NCBI GenBank assembly: GCA_002943765.1
Contig: PQWQ01000005.1
Coordinates: 3,225,001 to 3,289,000, forward strand
Direction: 5' to 3'
Origin: Psoroptes ovis
Taxonomy: Eukaryota; Arthropoda; Arachnida; Sarcoptiformes; Psoroptidae
DNA: 64,000 nucleotides
In this document: positions 27,141-39,690 of the stretch, in pieces
Numbering within the stretch: the first letter of the stretch is position 1
How the letters are laid out: every line of letters starts with the position of its first letter
Made by a program: the position numbers and the translations under genes
The notes under the pieces: model-generated
The model's database searches: none
What the model was told of the DNA's origin: nothing
What the model saw: only the letters and a program-made list of their open reading frames with translations

Positions 27141-27221
27141 TGGGGGTGTCCCATAAGTTCTTGTCATTTTTTGAATTGAAATAAAATTAAAAAAACGGCA
27201 AGAATTTATGGGACAACCCAA
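27141..27221. mobile_element. Mariner-type MITE, subfamily A (degenerate)
   Basis: An 81-bp worn copy: left end TGGGGGTGTCCC, internal GTCATTTTT for GCCGTTTTT, right arm GAATTTATGGG. TA is lost on the right. Confidence 0.8.
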
Positions 27222-27386
27222 GACATTCGATGTGATGATGCTGCTACCATCTCCATAGAGATACATCGAGATACCCTTACATATATGCCGTAGATGCATC
27301 TCTTGTGTAGACGTGGTCAAGAATATTCTGTGAATGTAAATACCGAAGAATACGAATACATGAATATTTAATACGATACGAAAATA

Positions 27387-27548
27387 CAGGGTTTTCAAGT
27401 TTTGATTCGGCGTTTTAAAGTTGATTTTCGTAGTTTTCAAGTTGAATTTCGTGATTTCACTGTTTGAAATAACATACAAAACTATGAAATTAAACTTGAA
27501 AACTACGAAATTCAATTTTAAAACTCTGAATCAAAATTTGAAACCCTG
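27387..27548. mobile_element. Tc1-like hairpin element (TA-flanked)
   Basis: A 162-bp imperfect inverted repeat with arms of about 70 bp and a loop of about 22 bp. Ends are CAGGGTTTTCAAG and its near-complement ending AAACCCTG, with TA directly outside both. The terminal CAG and TA target suggest a Tc1/mariner origin distinct from the 80-bp family. Only one copy is seen here. Confidence 0.65.
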
Positions 27549-27660
27549 TAAAATTTGGTATAAATTAATTTGAAATTTAAAAATTATTAACATTGACATT
27601 GTTCCAAATTACACACATGAGATAATTGCGATACCGAGTAAACAATAGACAGAGAATGTA

Positions 27661-27740
27661 TTAAGTTGTCCGAAAAGTTTTTGCCGATTTTTTAATTATT
27701 TTCTACGATATAACCGACAAAAACTTTTCGGACAACCTAA
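27661..27740. mobile_element. Mariner-type MITE, subfamily C
   Basis: An 80-bp copy with TA on both sides and core CTACGATATAACCG. It is close to the subfamily consensus except TTAAGTTGTCC at the left end. Confidence 0.9.
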
Positions 27741-27935
27741 TATTTATTGAATTATATATATGAACACTACCATTCGAAGACATGGCTGCATAATAATGAT
27801 AATAAATTATAATACATAATTAATGATGATCATCATCATGATCGGCGAAGACCTTGGCCATGAAATAACATTCTGTATTGAATACATTGTAATTCAATGT
27901 AATTCATTGTTCTTGCTCGCTAAATATTGTTTTAA

Positions 27936-28082
27936 CCCTTAAAACTCGAACGGTGAGCATCACTCACCATAAGATGTAATGCATCAACTCGATAGGCGCC
28001 CCTCAGTCACCATTTTACATGAGTGTGAAAAATTGTAGAGCTGCTGGCTTGCTTGCGCTGTAAATGCTTCGAGTGCTAAGGG
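27936..28082. mobile_element. PiggyBac-like MITE, copy 2
   Basis: A 147-bp copy of the element at 18001, including the shared CAAGATGTAATGCA-type interior and CCATTTTACAT. Left TTAA is intact (27932-27935); the right target has mutated to TTTG. It is slightly shorter than copy 1 through small deletions in the right half. Confidence 0.78.
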
Positions 28083-28281
28083 TTTGCAACATTGTTTTAA
28101 ATGTTTTTCGGTGTATCGTTTAATAAGAATTGATTCCATTCGATATTTCAAATGATGTTCGATTGTGGGAAATGATCGAAAATTTCGATTTTCTTAAAAA
28201 TCTTCTTACCCGAACAAAGCCATTAACGATGTCGGATTGATATATGGTTATTTAGCACTTTCGGAATAATCAAAATCAATA

Positions 28282-28362
28282 ATGGGTTGTCCGAAAAGTT
28301 TTTGCCGATTATATCGTGAAGGAGTTATGAGAAAATCGGCAAGAACTTGTCGGACAACCTAA
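28282..28362. mobile_element. Mariner-type MITE, subfamily C
   Basis: An 81-bp copy whose loop (ATATCGTGAAGGAGTTATGA) has diverged. TA on the right. The left terminus is TGGGTTGTCCG. Confidence 0.82.
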
Positions 28363-29256
28363 TAATCATTCGTTGGCCAAAATTCTTCGGCCGAAATTCT
28401 TGTGTTCAAATAAATTATTCTTACAGTGTAATTGATTGAATCAAAGATTGGGCAGATTGTAAGATTATTTCCTTGGTTTCTTAAGGGATTTAAATTGTGT
28501 TCGAAATTGGTTTGAGAATTTCAATGGAAAATTTGTTCCGGTATTTGGCTGCTCTTGGTTTTCTTATAATTAATCTGAAAAATCTTTTTAAAATCCTTGA
28601 AGAAATTAATAACAATTATCAAAATGTCAAATACACATTAAAGGTTGATACCTTATTAATAAATCATTTGGCAATAAATCAATCAGTTCTGGTGTATACT
28701 GAAATGCACCGATTTTGCACCGTGAAATATCGATCATTTCCTTGAAGAATCGATTGATTTCCAAAGAATTTACGATCCAGGAATCGATTCATTTGGATTG
28801 ATTTGAATCGATTTGAAACAGACCGAATCTTTAAAACCCTGAATACCCAGTGATATCATCTACGAGTGAATTTGATTCGATTTGATTTGATCTAGTTTTG
28901 AGTAGAATTAACGAAGCTCAAATTAAAATCTTGAGAAATTCAAAATCTTGAATCAAAATCAATCAATCAATCGATTGATTGTGATCCATTCATTCATTCA
29001 TTGATCGTCGAGACATGAAATTAATTGATTGATTTGATCATTGTCACCATTATTGAATCGTATTGTCTCATACATTTACCAAGACACGCAAACATTGTTT
29101 TCATTGATTTCCATTGAATCAATGGGTAACGAATCAACGATTCTCAAAGAACATTATGTAATATGACTGTGAATATTATGAAATGTATGTCAACAATTGT
29201 GAAGATTGTGAAGGTTACCACTGTTTATGACACACAATGAAAATTGAAAATTTTCA

Positions 29257-29342
29257 TTAAGCTGTCCGTAAAGTTTTGGCCGATTTTCATTTAGCAACTC
29301 TATCGTGATTAAGCCGAATAAACTTTTCGGACAACGACCTAA
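29257..29342 (-). mobile_element. Mariner-type MITE, subfamily B
   Basis: An 86-bp reverse-orientation copy: TTTTCATTTAGCAACTCTAT precedes TCGTGATTAAG. A short insertion in the right terminus (GACAACGACCTAA). No TA flanks remain. Confidence 0.82.
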
Positions 29343-30269
29343 AAATTTCAGATAAATTGACAACAATTGAAATCAATGTCTAATACCTTTGAAATGATCA
29401 TAATAAATAATTACCATTCAATGAATTGAAACAACGATAATAATAATAACATCGAAGACATCGTCAACAACAACAACAACAACTCTCACAGCTTTACACA
29501 TGGATAATTTCATCTTTGTATTCATTGAATTCAAAAGATTCAAAGATTTTCAAAGTCATGGATGAGTTCGTTTGTTCATCATTCGTTCAAACATTGTCAT
29601 TATTACAAATGTTGGACAACCCAATACATGTGTTTAAATGGATCATATATCACCGCCAATGAATACACGAAGTCAATCAATTGAAATGATTGAAGAAATG
29701 GTGGAAAATTCGCATCAATGATTTGGCCAAGAATTTAGGTGAATCATTGATAATGGTGGTGATGGTAACAACAGCAATTTCGAACCATTTTGACACCATC
29801 AATGATGATGAAATGGTCGGTGATCTATGAAGACTATAAGTCGTAATGTTTGATGATCCATTTTGTGGTTTTTCAGTTTTCCAAATAGTTCGAATTCATT
29901 GATTTTTCGAATCATTCGAAAACATTCACACGACATTTCACGGCAGCCAAAGACGACAGCGAAGACCCCGAAAGAAACCAGGACAAATTCGATAAGACAC
30001 GAAATATGAATGTGTGCTGATCGGTATCTCAGGTATTTCGGTGGATCTAAAGATGAACAACAATCAATTAATCAATCAATCAATGAACGTGTTGAATTGA
30101 TACTGAAATTCTCAACCTAAATACCTGAGAATTTGAAAATTTTCAAAATTTTCTCATCATTTGTTTGGTATTTGCTTGGTTTTGAGCATTTGGTTTAAAC
30201 ACACGATTGTTGATGGTGGAAACAAATCGACTTGAAATTCTCATATCTGTAAAATTTACAGTGTAAATA

Positions 30270-30349
30270 TTAGGTTGTCCGAAAAGTTTTTGCCGATTTT
30301 TCAATAATTTTCTACGATATAATCGGCAAAAACTTTCCGAACCGCCTAA
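30270..30349. mobile_element. Mariner-type MITE, subfamily C
   Basis: An 80-bp copy with TA on both sides. The right terminus is altered (CCGAACCGCCTAA). Confidence 0.87.
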
Positions 30350-30548
30350 TACATGCGAATCAGATGATCGAGTTGAATTAAATGATTGACATTTGGTATT
30401 AACAATCATAAATACTCACAGGTAATAACAAGGTGAATGGTAACAATTCACAGGTACAGATACCATTGAAACATTTACAACACCAGTGAAAAAACAATGT
30501 CAAACGATACAATTGATTGAGCAGGTTGAATGATGATTGTTGATAATA

Positions 30549-30628
30549 TTAGGTTGTCCCGAAAGTTTTTGCTGATTTTAAAACATTTTTCAATTAATAA
30601 ATCGACAAAAACTTTCAGGACGATCCAA
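30549..30628. mobile_element. Mariner-type MITE, subfamily C
   Basis: An 80-bp diverged copy (TTAGGTTGTCCCGAAAG left, CAGGACGATCCAA right) with TA on both sides. Its loop differs from the other C copies and resembles that at 20539. Confidence 0.82.
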
Positions 30629-33600
30629 TAATAACCACCACCAACAACGACGATATACCACAGATAATTTCTAGGGTAACCATTTAAGATATTTATCATT
30701 AAATTGAATTGAATTGAATTCAAAAAAATCCTACAAACCTAAATTTCATCGAAATGTCATCATCCATCATAGTGAATATCGTCCATAGAATATCTTGGAG
30801 AGTGGAATTCGGGGACAAAAATTTGGCCACAACGAAAATCGATCAATCAATTAATTAATCAATCAATCAATTGATCAATCATGGTGGTAGTTGTTCATCT
30901 AATTCGAAGATAATTCGAATGAATTCAAGGTCCGAAAATAGAATTTCGATGTTGTTGTCATCGGTTTCGATTGTGCTGGGGCTATGCACGATGATGATGA
31001 TCGATGATCATCTGGTCGATGATAATGAATTATCATCGTGGATAAATGAATGAATGAATGGATGAATGAATAATCATGAATAATTATGAATAATGGACAC
31101 ACAATAAATGCAAATGATGGCCACACATGGAAAGTGGAATAAATGACATTCTTTTAGCTTCGAATTCGGTGAAATACGGCTTAAAAACCTTAAATAAATT
31201 GGAATAAATTCCAATGAAAATGAAATGAAAATGAAAGAATCATTAATTATCATCCAGAATGATCATCGATTTAATGGTAAATACCCTGTAATTTAATACA
31301 TTCCTACGAGTTCTGGAGTTTCTGGAGTGATCATCGATCGGAGATCGACGAGATGTTGTGACCAATACATGGATTGCGGTCGGCAGGGTGGGTGTGTGGG
31401 TGGTCGCCGAGCGATCCGGCAGATATTCGATGGCCCATGTTCGATGTACCAATCATGGTAAACACGGTTGATCTTCGTATTGTTGTTGTTGCTTTGATCT
31501 TTAAATTTCAAGGAAAATTTTGATCAAATGTCAATCATTGATGAAGCGTAATTGTGCAAGTTTTCACCATAGAGAATGACATTTTTTCCTATTTCCTTTT
31601 GGATTGAAAGCAATCAAATACTAATGATCATGATCATCGACTGATTATGATCGTTCGAGTAAATGTAAATATGTCTTCGATCATTGACCGAAAAGGAAAT
31701 TCAAAGGTTTTTGATTTTGGAAAATTTTCCCGGGAAATTTTTTTTCGAAACCCTCAAGAAAAGAAAATTTCCCGGGAATTTTCAGAGTTTTTTTCCCTCG
31801 AAAAAAAACGTTCGAATTCGATTATTCGATGTTTTGGCGCCGATATTCGATTTCTTTTGTTTACCTCGATTACATGATCAATTTAACATCGATTTAAGAT
31901 GATTAAATGAAGAAATTCTCTTCTTAAATCATTCACATTTCAATCCGAAACCATTCATTAATTTCTCTTTTTGTCTTGAAGACAATGTTTCATGTTTCTT
32001 CAAGTGAAAATTTCGGCCGAAATTTTCGTTTTTTTCATTTTCAAAAACCTTTGAAAAGTATAACAGTTTTTTCATTATCAAACACTAACCACTGTGTTTG
32101 TTTCGGGTATGTACAAGTTTTTAATGATACATTTTCTTCATCGAAAAATAATGATTATTACTGTTTCTGCTTCATAGGTACATTGGTAGAATGACAAACT
32201 AATTTTTGGTGAGACAAATACCTTTTGCAAAGTTTTGCGCTTTTACAGACTTAGTGCACTGAAAACTCATCATCATTTGTCTTACACATATTATTACATA
32301 ATCATATCCGATTAAATCATCGTTTTTTGTTCTGTTTTTGTTATTTCTGTTTCATTGCTCTTGAAACAAGAGAAAATTGATCAATCAAATAGATCAATCA
32401 ATCAATCAATCGAATCGAATCAATCAATCAAATGAAAATACCAAAGTTTATGATCAACAACAACCATTATCATTTTGTCAATTTGTATTATATCGACGAC
32501 AACTGTATTTATTTATTTTCTCTTTGAGCTCTACAAAGAAATTGTTGTGTTCCAAAGACAATTTTTCGCTGTTTGCTGTTGTTGTTGTTGTTCTCTCCTT
32601 TTACACATGTTTCGTCAAACACCATTTACATCAAAATACTAGGTCGAAATTCCATAAGATTGAAGCGAAATGGAAAAAAATTGAATAAAAGTCAAGTTCA
32701 TTGAATAATGTATGTATGTATGTGCTTGAAATGAAACGGATTATTATTTATTTCTTGACCTTAGTGTGTTCAACATAATAATGATAATCTCTCATCAATG
32801 ATATTCAATGATATTCATCATCATCAACAACAAAATAAACAGAAAGACTTGTATCGAATGTGAAAACAGGATCCATTCATCATCGCCGCAATGGATCCAT
32901 TCTGTGGAACCATTATATGTTTCAACATTCGTTCGTTCAACAATGTTCCAGCAACGACATCAACAACAACAACAATCGCCATTATTATCATCTAAATCAA
33001 CAAACAATATCAGCAAATCATCATCATCATCATCAAATCAAACGATATATTTTTATTCATCAAAATTAACTCTCTTTTGAGTGTGTAATGTGATGTGATG
33101 TGATGGAAATTGCAAATGCATTTCTACAAACTTCTCATAACATATGATAATGATTTACATTCAATATTTGTTAATGATGTTCTATATTTCATCTGAGTAT
33201 TTCGAATTTTTCGTGGTCAAGTTCGTGTCCATGAGATTTTTTTCAAAGAAATTTCAGATCAAATGTAAATATAATTTTCATCTGTTGCTGTGTGTGTGAA
33301 TATATGATGATGAAAGGATTTCTGCATTACATTTATCATCAAGAACAAGAAGAAAAATGAAAAATGAATGGATTTTCTCTTATTTTTCAACGTGTTTCAA
33401 TTTCTGCAAATCTTATGTGTTACACACTGTGTGATTAAAATAATCAATGTGAATTCATTCCGAAACAACATTCATTCGAAATCTTATTCGAATTATAATA
33501 AATATCAAATGTGAAATGTGAATTGGATTTGATATATGTATGGAATGAATGATCTTTACATTTTTTTTCTTTAAATCTTTGCTTTGTTTTTTGCTAATTG

Positions 33601-34400
33601 TATCCACATAAATCCAAATGAATCGATATATTTCGTGTTTTAATCAAGTTGTTAATTCAAAGAATTCCTTACACAAAATCAATCATTTAACCATTTCAAT
33701 TAATTTCAATCAATCCATTCATCCATCCATATTCAAATGTGTCCATGGTGTGTGTGTGTGTGTACAGTGCAGTGTCACTGTTTGTTTAAATATCAAATGT
33801 GTTGCACTATTTAATTAGTTGAATTTTCAATGTCAAAAACAACAAATTGAACTGAAACTAAATGTTGAATGAATGAATCGAATCAAAGAAATTCAGAAAT
33901 CTCATCGATAAATCAATCAATTTTAATAATAATAATAATTGATTGAATGAATGAATGTAAATCTGGATTTTTGATTTATAATTCCACAGTGTGTGTGTGT
34001 GTATTGCCGAAACTCAGCAACACCCAAACACATTATTTGAAGTAAAGTGATTGCAAACAAGAATAATAATAATTTCCAAAAATATAATTAAACAAATTCT
34101 TTGATTCACCATTTATAAATCGACATTGACATTGATCTTGAATTTTTTGTTTGTTTGTTTTGTTAATCGTATTTAAAGAATCAATAATCATAACAAGCAA
34201 AACAAACAAACAAACAACAACAAATTGCATTAATGAACATTCCAACATATTAATCAAACTAATCACTGATTAATCTGCAAATTTATATGGTAAAATTGAA
34301 TATTTTTCCATAATTATTTTCCAGTTCAGTTCATATCTTTTCTTCCTTGGAAATAATTAGAAATCTAATCTCAATCCACAGATAAAAAAAATAAATCGAA

Positions 34401-34917
34401 ATGTTTTCACCACAATTGCTTCCGTATGCACAAATGCATCCATTTTTATTCAAACAATTTCTTCATTCATCATCGGAATATTATCGTAATCATTATCTAC
34501 AACAACAGCAGCAGCAGCAACAACAATTAATTGATCATTATGAATCATTATCATCAAAAGAATTTATTGAAAATATTCATAAATTATCCACATCGAAAAC
34601 ATCAAATTTCAAGTTTGATCTGTCAGCAGCGATTGCTGCTATTCAACAACAACAACAACAGCAGCAACAAATGGTATTATCATCAAATGGTTCACCATCG
34701 CCACCATCTTCATCAACATCATCACCACCATCGACTACATCAAATGAAACGGATGATGTGACTTTGAATCATAATAATAATGCAAATATTCCAGCAACAG
34801 CAACATTATCAGCAGCATCCCTGCTAAATAATATGAATCCAATACATAATTTATATGGTCATCATTTACATCATCCATATCAACATCATGCACATATGCC
34901 ACATCATCATCATACAC
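34401..34917 (+). CDS. Candidate upstream coding exon of the ETS/ELK gene
   Basis: An open frame starts at ATG 34401, 20 bases after an apparent splice acceptor (CAATCCACAG, ending 34381), and runs to a good donor (GTAAGTG at 34918): 172 codons plus one base. It encodes a low-complexity sequence: two poly-Gln runs, an LSAAIAAI block, Ser/Pro stretches and a His-rich end. No domain is recognised. The final base combines with the first two of the exon at 57021 to make an Arg codon directly before the ETS ATG, so joining keeps frame. That, shared strand and absence of other exons between them suggest one gene with a 22 kb intron. Without transcript data it could be a separate gene or an isoform-specific exon. 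Reading through the donor would stop after a further 16 codons. Confidence 0.5.
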
Positions 34918-35169
34918 GTAAGTGTGTTATTTTATTTTATTCATTTCTTGAAGCCATAAAGAAATAATCATATTTCTTTATTTGATAATGATGATGATGA
35001 CACATATAATGACATGGAAAATAATCTTTCTGTGTGTTGTTTTCATCCACAGTCAAGAAGGACATATTAATTATGTCCAATTAGTAAAAAAAGAATAAGT
35101 CTTCGTGAAGAATGTAATAATTTTCACTCATTAAAATTTTCAATTCATAATCATACACTAGTTATTCTA

Positions 35170-35249
35170 TTAGGTTGTCCGGAAAGTTCTGGCCGATTAT
35201 ATCGTAGAAAATCATTGGAAAATTGGCAAGAACTTTTTGGACAACGTAA
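35170..35249. mobile_element. Mariner-type MITE, subfamily C
   Basis: An 80-bp copy in the orientation with ATATCGTAGAAAATCATTGG in the loop. TA on both sides; right end CAACGTAA. Confidence 0.87.
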
Positions 35250-35581
35250 TAAATAATTATTTGTCATTATATTCATTATGGCTTCATTTTTTTTATTTCT
35301 TATGATGATGTTGAACTTGACGACGTTATGATACCACAACAAGCAAATTCAGTGTCATTGTTATCATCATTATCATCGTAATCATTATTATTATGTAAAG
35401 TGTTAATATTTCATTTAGTGTTCATTAATGATGATTTTTTTATTTAGAGTTTTTTCGTTTATTATTATCATTGAAATACGAAACAATCATTATTTATGAC
35501 TTGGAATCTAAGTCTTAGATGATAATAATCATTGTTTTATTAGCATTATTTGGAAAATGATATTATTTAGCTTCATATGTG

Positions 35582-35663
35582 TTAGGTTGTCCGAAAAGTT
35601 CTGGCCGATTTTCAGATGAGTTGACTCTATTGAATAAGCGGAATGAACTTTTCGGACAACCTT
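35582..35663 (-). mobile_element. Mariner-type MITE, subfamily B
   Basis: An 82-bp reverse-orientation copy (GTTCTGGCCGATTTTC first, AAGCGGAATGAAC last) with a worn right terminus and no clear TA flanks. Confidence 0.83.
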
Positions 35664-36040
35664 TTATTTTTATCATTTATTCGGGTCAAAAGTAACAATC
35701 TTTCTTGTCTTCACGTTTTCGATTATATCTTTTATTTATTTATTTATTTATTTATTTTAATTTGTTTAATCTTTATTTCGAATTTTGCACGTGTTCCAAA
35801 TTTGAAAAGAAAAATTCTATTGTTTTGTTTTGTTTCAGCCAAACACATGAAAACAATGCATACAATTTATCATTGTTAACGTATTATTATCATTGAAATT
35901 GAGATTATTATTTAATCTATCTTTTTGATGTTCTATTTCATTCAAATACACATAAATGAAGATAATATCAAATGATAGAATCTTGATGATCATTTAAAAC
36001 ACGTTCCATTATCTCATTATCAACAATGTTTTTTTGAATA

Positions 36041-36123
36041 TAAGGCTGTCCGAAAAGTTCATTCCGCTTAATATAAAGAAAGTTATTCATAAAAATCGGC
36101 CAGAACTTTTCGGACAACCAAAA
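36041..36123 (+). mobile_element. Mariner-type MITE, subfamily B
   Basis: An 83-bp forward copy; left end TAAGGCTGTCCG after TA; the core is altered to TATAAAGAAAGTTATTC; the right end is worn. Confidence 0.83.
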
Positions 36124-36568
36124 TATTTACATAAACACACATTTTCCAATTGATTTATTATTTTAATATTTTATCAAACAAAAAAAAAAAAAAAATTAAA
36201 TGATTGCAATTGTAAATTGCAATCATCATCATCATCGTATCAAATCAAATCAGCCAAAACAATAACAAATAACACAGAAATCAAAGAAATATCATTTATC
36301 ATGATATATTTCTATTGTGTTCTGTATCATAGTGTTGGTCACATACATTTGTGAAAGTGAAAATGAATTGAAATTTATCTTTTTCAATTCAAAAAGAAAG
36401 TAAGAAAATACAGGGAGCCATTCCAAGCCAAAAAATAATGAAAGTGTGTTCCAAAAACATCAATTTCAAGCCATTCAAACCATTCATTTTACTTGAACGA
36501 AAAATTCAAATTTTTCCAATTCATTTTTCATGTATATTTTTCCTTTATTCATTTTTCCATTAGAAATA

Positions 36569-36651
36569 TTAGGTTGTCCCATAAGTTCTTGCCGTTTTTC
36601 GAATGAAAAAAAATCAAAAAAAAAACGGCAAGAACTTATGGGACAACCTAA
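36569..36651. mobile_element. Mariner-type MITE, subfamily A
   Basis: An 83-bp palindrome with intact termini and TA on both sides. It is among the copies closest to consensus. Confidence 0.92.
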
Positions 36652-36750
36652 TAATGATTATTTGATGAATAAAAGGAGGAAAAATCATTTTTTTCTCCTT
36701 TGAATTTTTGTTTCTTTGAAAATTACAAATTCAAAGATTTAAATAATGTA

Positions 36751-36831
36751 TTAGGTTGTCCCATAAGTTCTTGCTGTTTTTCGAATGAAAAAAAAACTTA
36801 AAAAACAGCAAGAACTTATCGGACAACCCAA
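36751..36831. mobile_element. Mariner-type MITE, subfamily A
   Basis: An 81-bp palindrome with TA on both sides. Both arms share the change to GCTGTTTTT / AAAAACAGC, a compensated pair also seen at 49625. Confidence 0.92.
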
Positions 36832-37153
36832 TATATATGTATGTGTTTCATTGTATTTTCATTTTCATTTTTTGTACAAAAGTCAAGTTCAAGTTTAATG
36901 ATAATGATGATGATGATGATGGCAAAAACTCGGTCATAACAATCATTACTTTTGTTTGTTTGTTTGTTTGAATGAAAGAAAAGGATAAAATCATTCAAAT
37001 TTTTCATGTTCATTATCTAGCACGTAACGTATCTCAATTTCACGTAATAATTTCGTGTGATGATGATGATGATGATGATGATGACAAGTTGTGTAAGACC
37101 TTGTGAGTGAAGTGAATGAAACAGAGATGATGAATGCAAAAAGTTTTTAAGTC

Positions 37154-37234
37154 TTAGGTTGTCCGAAAAGTTCATTCGGCTTAATCGAATAAAGTTGCTC
37201 ATGAAAATCGGCCAAAACTTTTCGGACAACCTAA
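37154..37234 (+). mobile_element. Mariner-type MITE, subfamily B
   Basis: An 81-bp forward copy (CATTCGGCTTAATCGAATAAAG core), with termini intact but no TA flanks. Confidence 0.87.
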
Positions 37235-37305
37235 ATATTTAAAGTTGATTTTTTTTTTTTTTTGAATTATCCTCATTTTGCCATATCCCTTGTGCCTTTG
37301 TATAT

Positions 37306-37306
<1 letters not shown>

Positions 37307-37344
<38 letters not shown>
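37307..37344. repeat. (CA)19 microsatellite
   Basis: An uninterrupted 38-bp CA dinucleotide run. It is likely to vary in length between individuals. Confidence 0.95.
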
Positions 37345-37346
<2 letters not shown>

Positions 37347-37858
37347 GCAATGATCATTTGATTTTTTTAAAAATAAAAATGTATCATTCCACATGGCTGT
37401 AAATGTGATGAATCAATCAAATGTATCAATCGATCAATTTATTTATTTAAATTTATTTTGATTTATTTGACTTTGAATCAATGAAAATTGAATGAATGAA
37501 ATTGAATAAATAAATGGACAGATACCTGTTTTGTGCTCTGCTGATCACATCAGCACAGCATCAAACATTAATGCATACATAGGCTATGCATGCAAATACA
37601 CGCACAGGTCAAGGGCAAATTATTGTTGTTATTGTTACAATTGTGAAAAATTCAATTTGATGATCATTTTCATTTTCTTTTATTCATCCAAAAGTCAAAA
37701 AAATGATGGCAAACATCATTATTATCTCTTCCTTTTCAATATGAAATCTTATACAATTATTTTTGCTTATTTTTCTTATTTTCTCACCAAGAAACAAAAG
37801 CAACTAATCCCCATTATTATTATCTTCAATTTTCTTTCTTTAAGATTTAAGCAAAATA

Positions 37859-37941
37859 TTTTGGTTGTCCGAAAAGTTCATTCGGCTTAATCACGATAGA
37901 GTTGCTCATGAAAATCGGTCAGAACTTTCCGGACACGCTAA
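37859..37941 (+). mobile_element. Mariner-type MITE, subfamily B
   Basis: An 83-bp forward copy, TTTTGGTTGTCCG to CGGACACGCTAA, with TA on both sides and the full CACGATAGAGTTGCTCATG core. Confidence 0.87.
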
Positions 37942-38705
37942 TATTTAGAAAATGATGATCGATTTTCACTATCGTTTCGATTGAAATATGAATAAAGAAG
38001 AAAACAAGGCAACAAATATATCTTGGAAATTTCTCCGGCAAAAACTGTGAGAGAAAAGTAAAAAAAAACAAGTCAATTTTGCCTACAGGCTTGTCCTGAA
38101 TCAAAAAATCAATTCGAAAAAGCAAAGTGTATCATCTTCTTGCATGGCTTACAATGCTTGATGAATATGTACAAAAGATGCACAAACAGAATCCATTAAA
38201 ATGTATGGTAATACATAATCACAATTTATGAAGAAGAAAATGAAAGCAACAAGTGTTGACCTTAATTTATTGATATTTTCTAATCGTACATTTTAATATT
38301 CGACTATTCGAATATTATAAGCAGTATTTCGAGGTAAAATTTCTAAATTTTTCGCTGATCTTTGACATGTGAACTTTGAGCGAAAAGAAAAAAACTGATA
38401 ATAATAATAATCAAAATATTTTGCATCCATACACTTCTTTACACACACACCCAGTATTTTTTTATTATTTCATTCATTTTCTTAGTTATTTACACTTTTT
38501 CAAATTCTCAAAATGAATGAAAATGTCCAAATATTTTGGTGTATGTGTTTGTTCATTGATTTATTCACATTTATTTACATGTATTTTGTTTCCATTGAAA
38601 AAAAACGAAATGTTTGAAGATGCAGCAATACAACACACACTACTACCCTGTGCTACACTGTAAAACATTGTTTATGGTCGTGAATTTATTCCCAAATGAA
38701 AATTA

Positions 38706-38785
38706 TAAGGTTGTCCGAAAAGTTCTGGCCGATTTTAATGAGCAACTCTACTGATTAAGCGGAATGAACTTTCCGGACAGCCTAA
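38706..38785 (-). mobile_element. Mariner-type MITE, subfamily B
   Basis: An 80-bp reverse-orientation copy with TA on both sides (TAAGGTTGTCCG left, GACAGCCTAA right). Confidence 0.87.
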
Positions 38786-39608
38786 TAATTTATTCAAATT
38801 AAGAAAAATCCAAAGAAAAAATTTTCCACAGCAAAACAATAGCATTGAACTTGTATGGCTGCTGCTGATACTGATGCTTGCTTGTACCTTATGCTTTTGT
38901 TGATTGTTTATTGTTTATTGTTGACAAACATCATCAGGTTATAATCTCATGAAAAATACAAATGAATCAAATCACGACCTTGATTTACTTTTATTTATTT
39001 CTTATTCATTTCATTCAAATAGTTTATTTACGATGTTTATTCATTATCAGCGAAGTTGTTTCAGGTTCAATGTTATTCAAATGTATTTATTTCTTATTAT
39101 TGATGATTGAATAATGAGAAATTTTCAATTTTTTCGGAAATTCAAAACATTCAAAAATGATGTTTACTCTCGTGTTTCCATTTCAAATTGAAGAAAAACA
39201 TTTCTCTCAATTTCTATGAAGAGATTTTGTTCCGACTTAGACCACAACAAAAGTGAAAAATGTCTTAGAAAATGTCTTGGCCTTGGTCTTAGTTAGTTTA
39301 CCTTGTACCTTGTGCCTTACATACACACACGCGATGCTTATCTTGGCTTACCTTGGCTTAGCTTTCTCTTCAGGATCTCAATTTCCTCCAATTTTTCCTT
39401 TCAAATCATCAGGCAAAGAGAAACTGTTCAAAGTGAAAGTATTCGTTCAATAAGATCAGAGAAATTTGAAAAAATCAAAATCAATCAAACTGATAAATCA
39501 ATTTTGATTTATCAATGAATGAATGGTGAATGAAAAGAGAAGAAATGGACAAGGTCAATCTATGATTGTATGAACGAATGATTCAAATAAGACAAATGTA
39601 TGAAAATA

Positions 39609-39690
39609 TTTGGTTGTCCGAAAAGTTTATTACGCTTAATCATGATAGAGTTGCTTATGAAAATCGGCCAGAACTTTTCGGACAACCTTA
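39609..39690 (+). mobile_element. Mariner-type MITE, subfamily B
   Basis: An 82-bp forward copy with TA on both sides. Left arm GTTTATTACGC; core CATGATAGAGTTGC. Confidence 0.87.

Larger units (their letters stand above)
15376..34400. other. Gene desert rich in miniature transposons
   Basis: This is nineteen kilobases without a recognisable gene. Named elements are listed separately (mariner-, piggyBac- and Tc1-like elements, a hAT-like end). Between them lies AT-rich DNA with ATTC and ATG-type simple repeats and several slightly GC-richer patches (17.46-17.67, 18.36-18.55, 19.33-19.56, 31.28-31.45 kb) that may be worn transposon or exon remnants. Part of it may be 5' untranslated or regulatory DNA of the ETS gene: a splice acceptor sits at 34380-34381. 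Confidence 0.5.

Noticed and set aside
27045..27515. 156-codon minus-strand frame
   Set aside because: Passes through one MITE and half of the Tc1-like hairpin; no coding signature.
29612..29625. Isolated TTGGACAACCCAATA-like terminus of a mariner MITE
   Set aside because: No opposite arm found; too short to call an element, possibly a remnant end.
37531..37890. 119-codon frame ending in a miniature transposon
   Set aside because: Tyr/Cys-rich low-complexity translation of AT-rich DNA running into the element at 37859.
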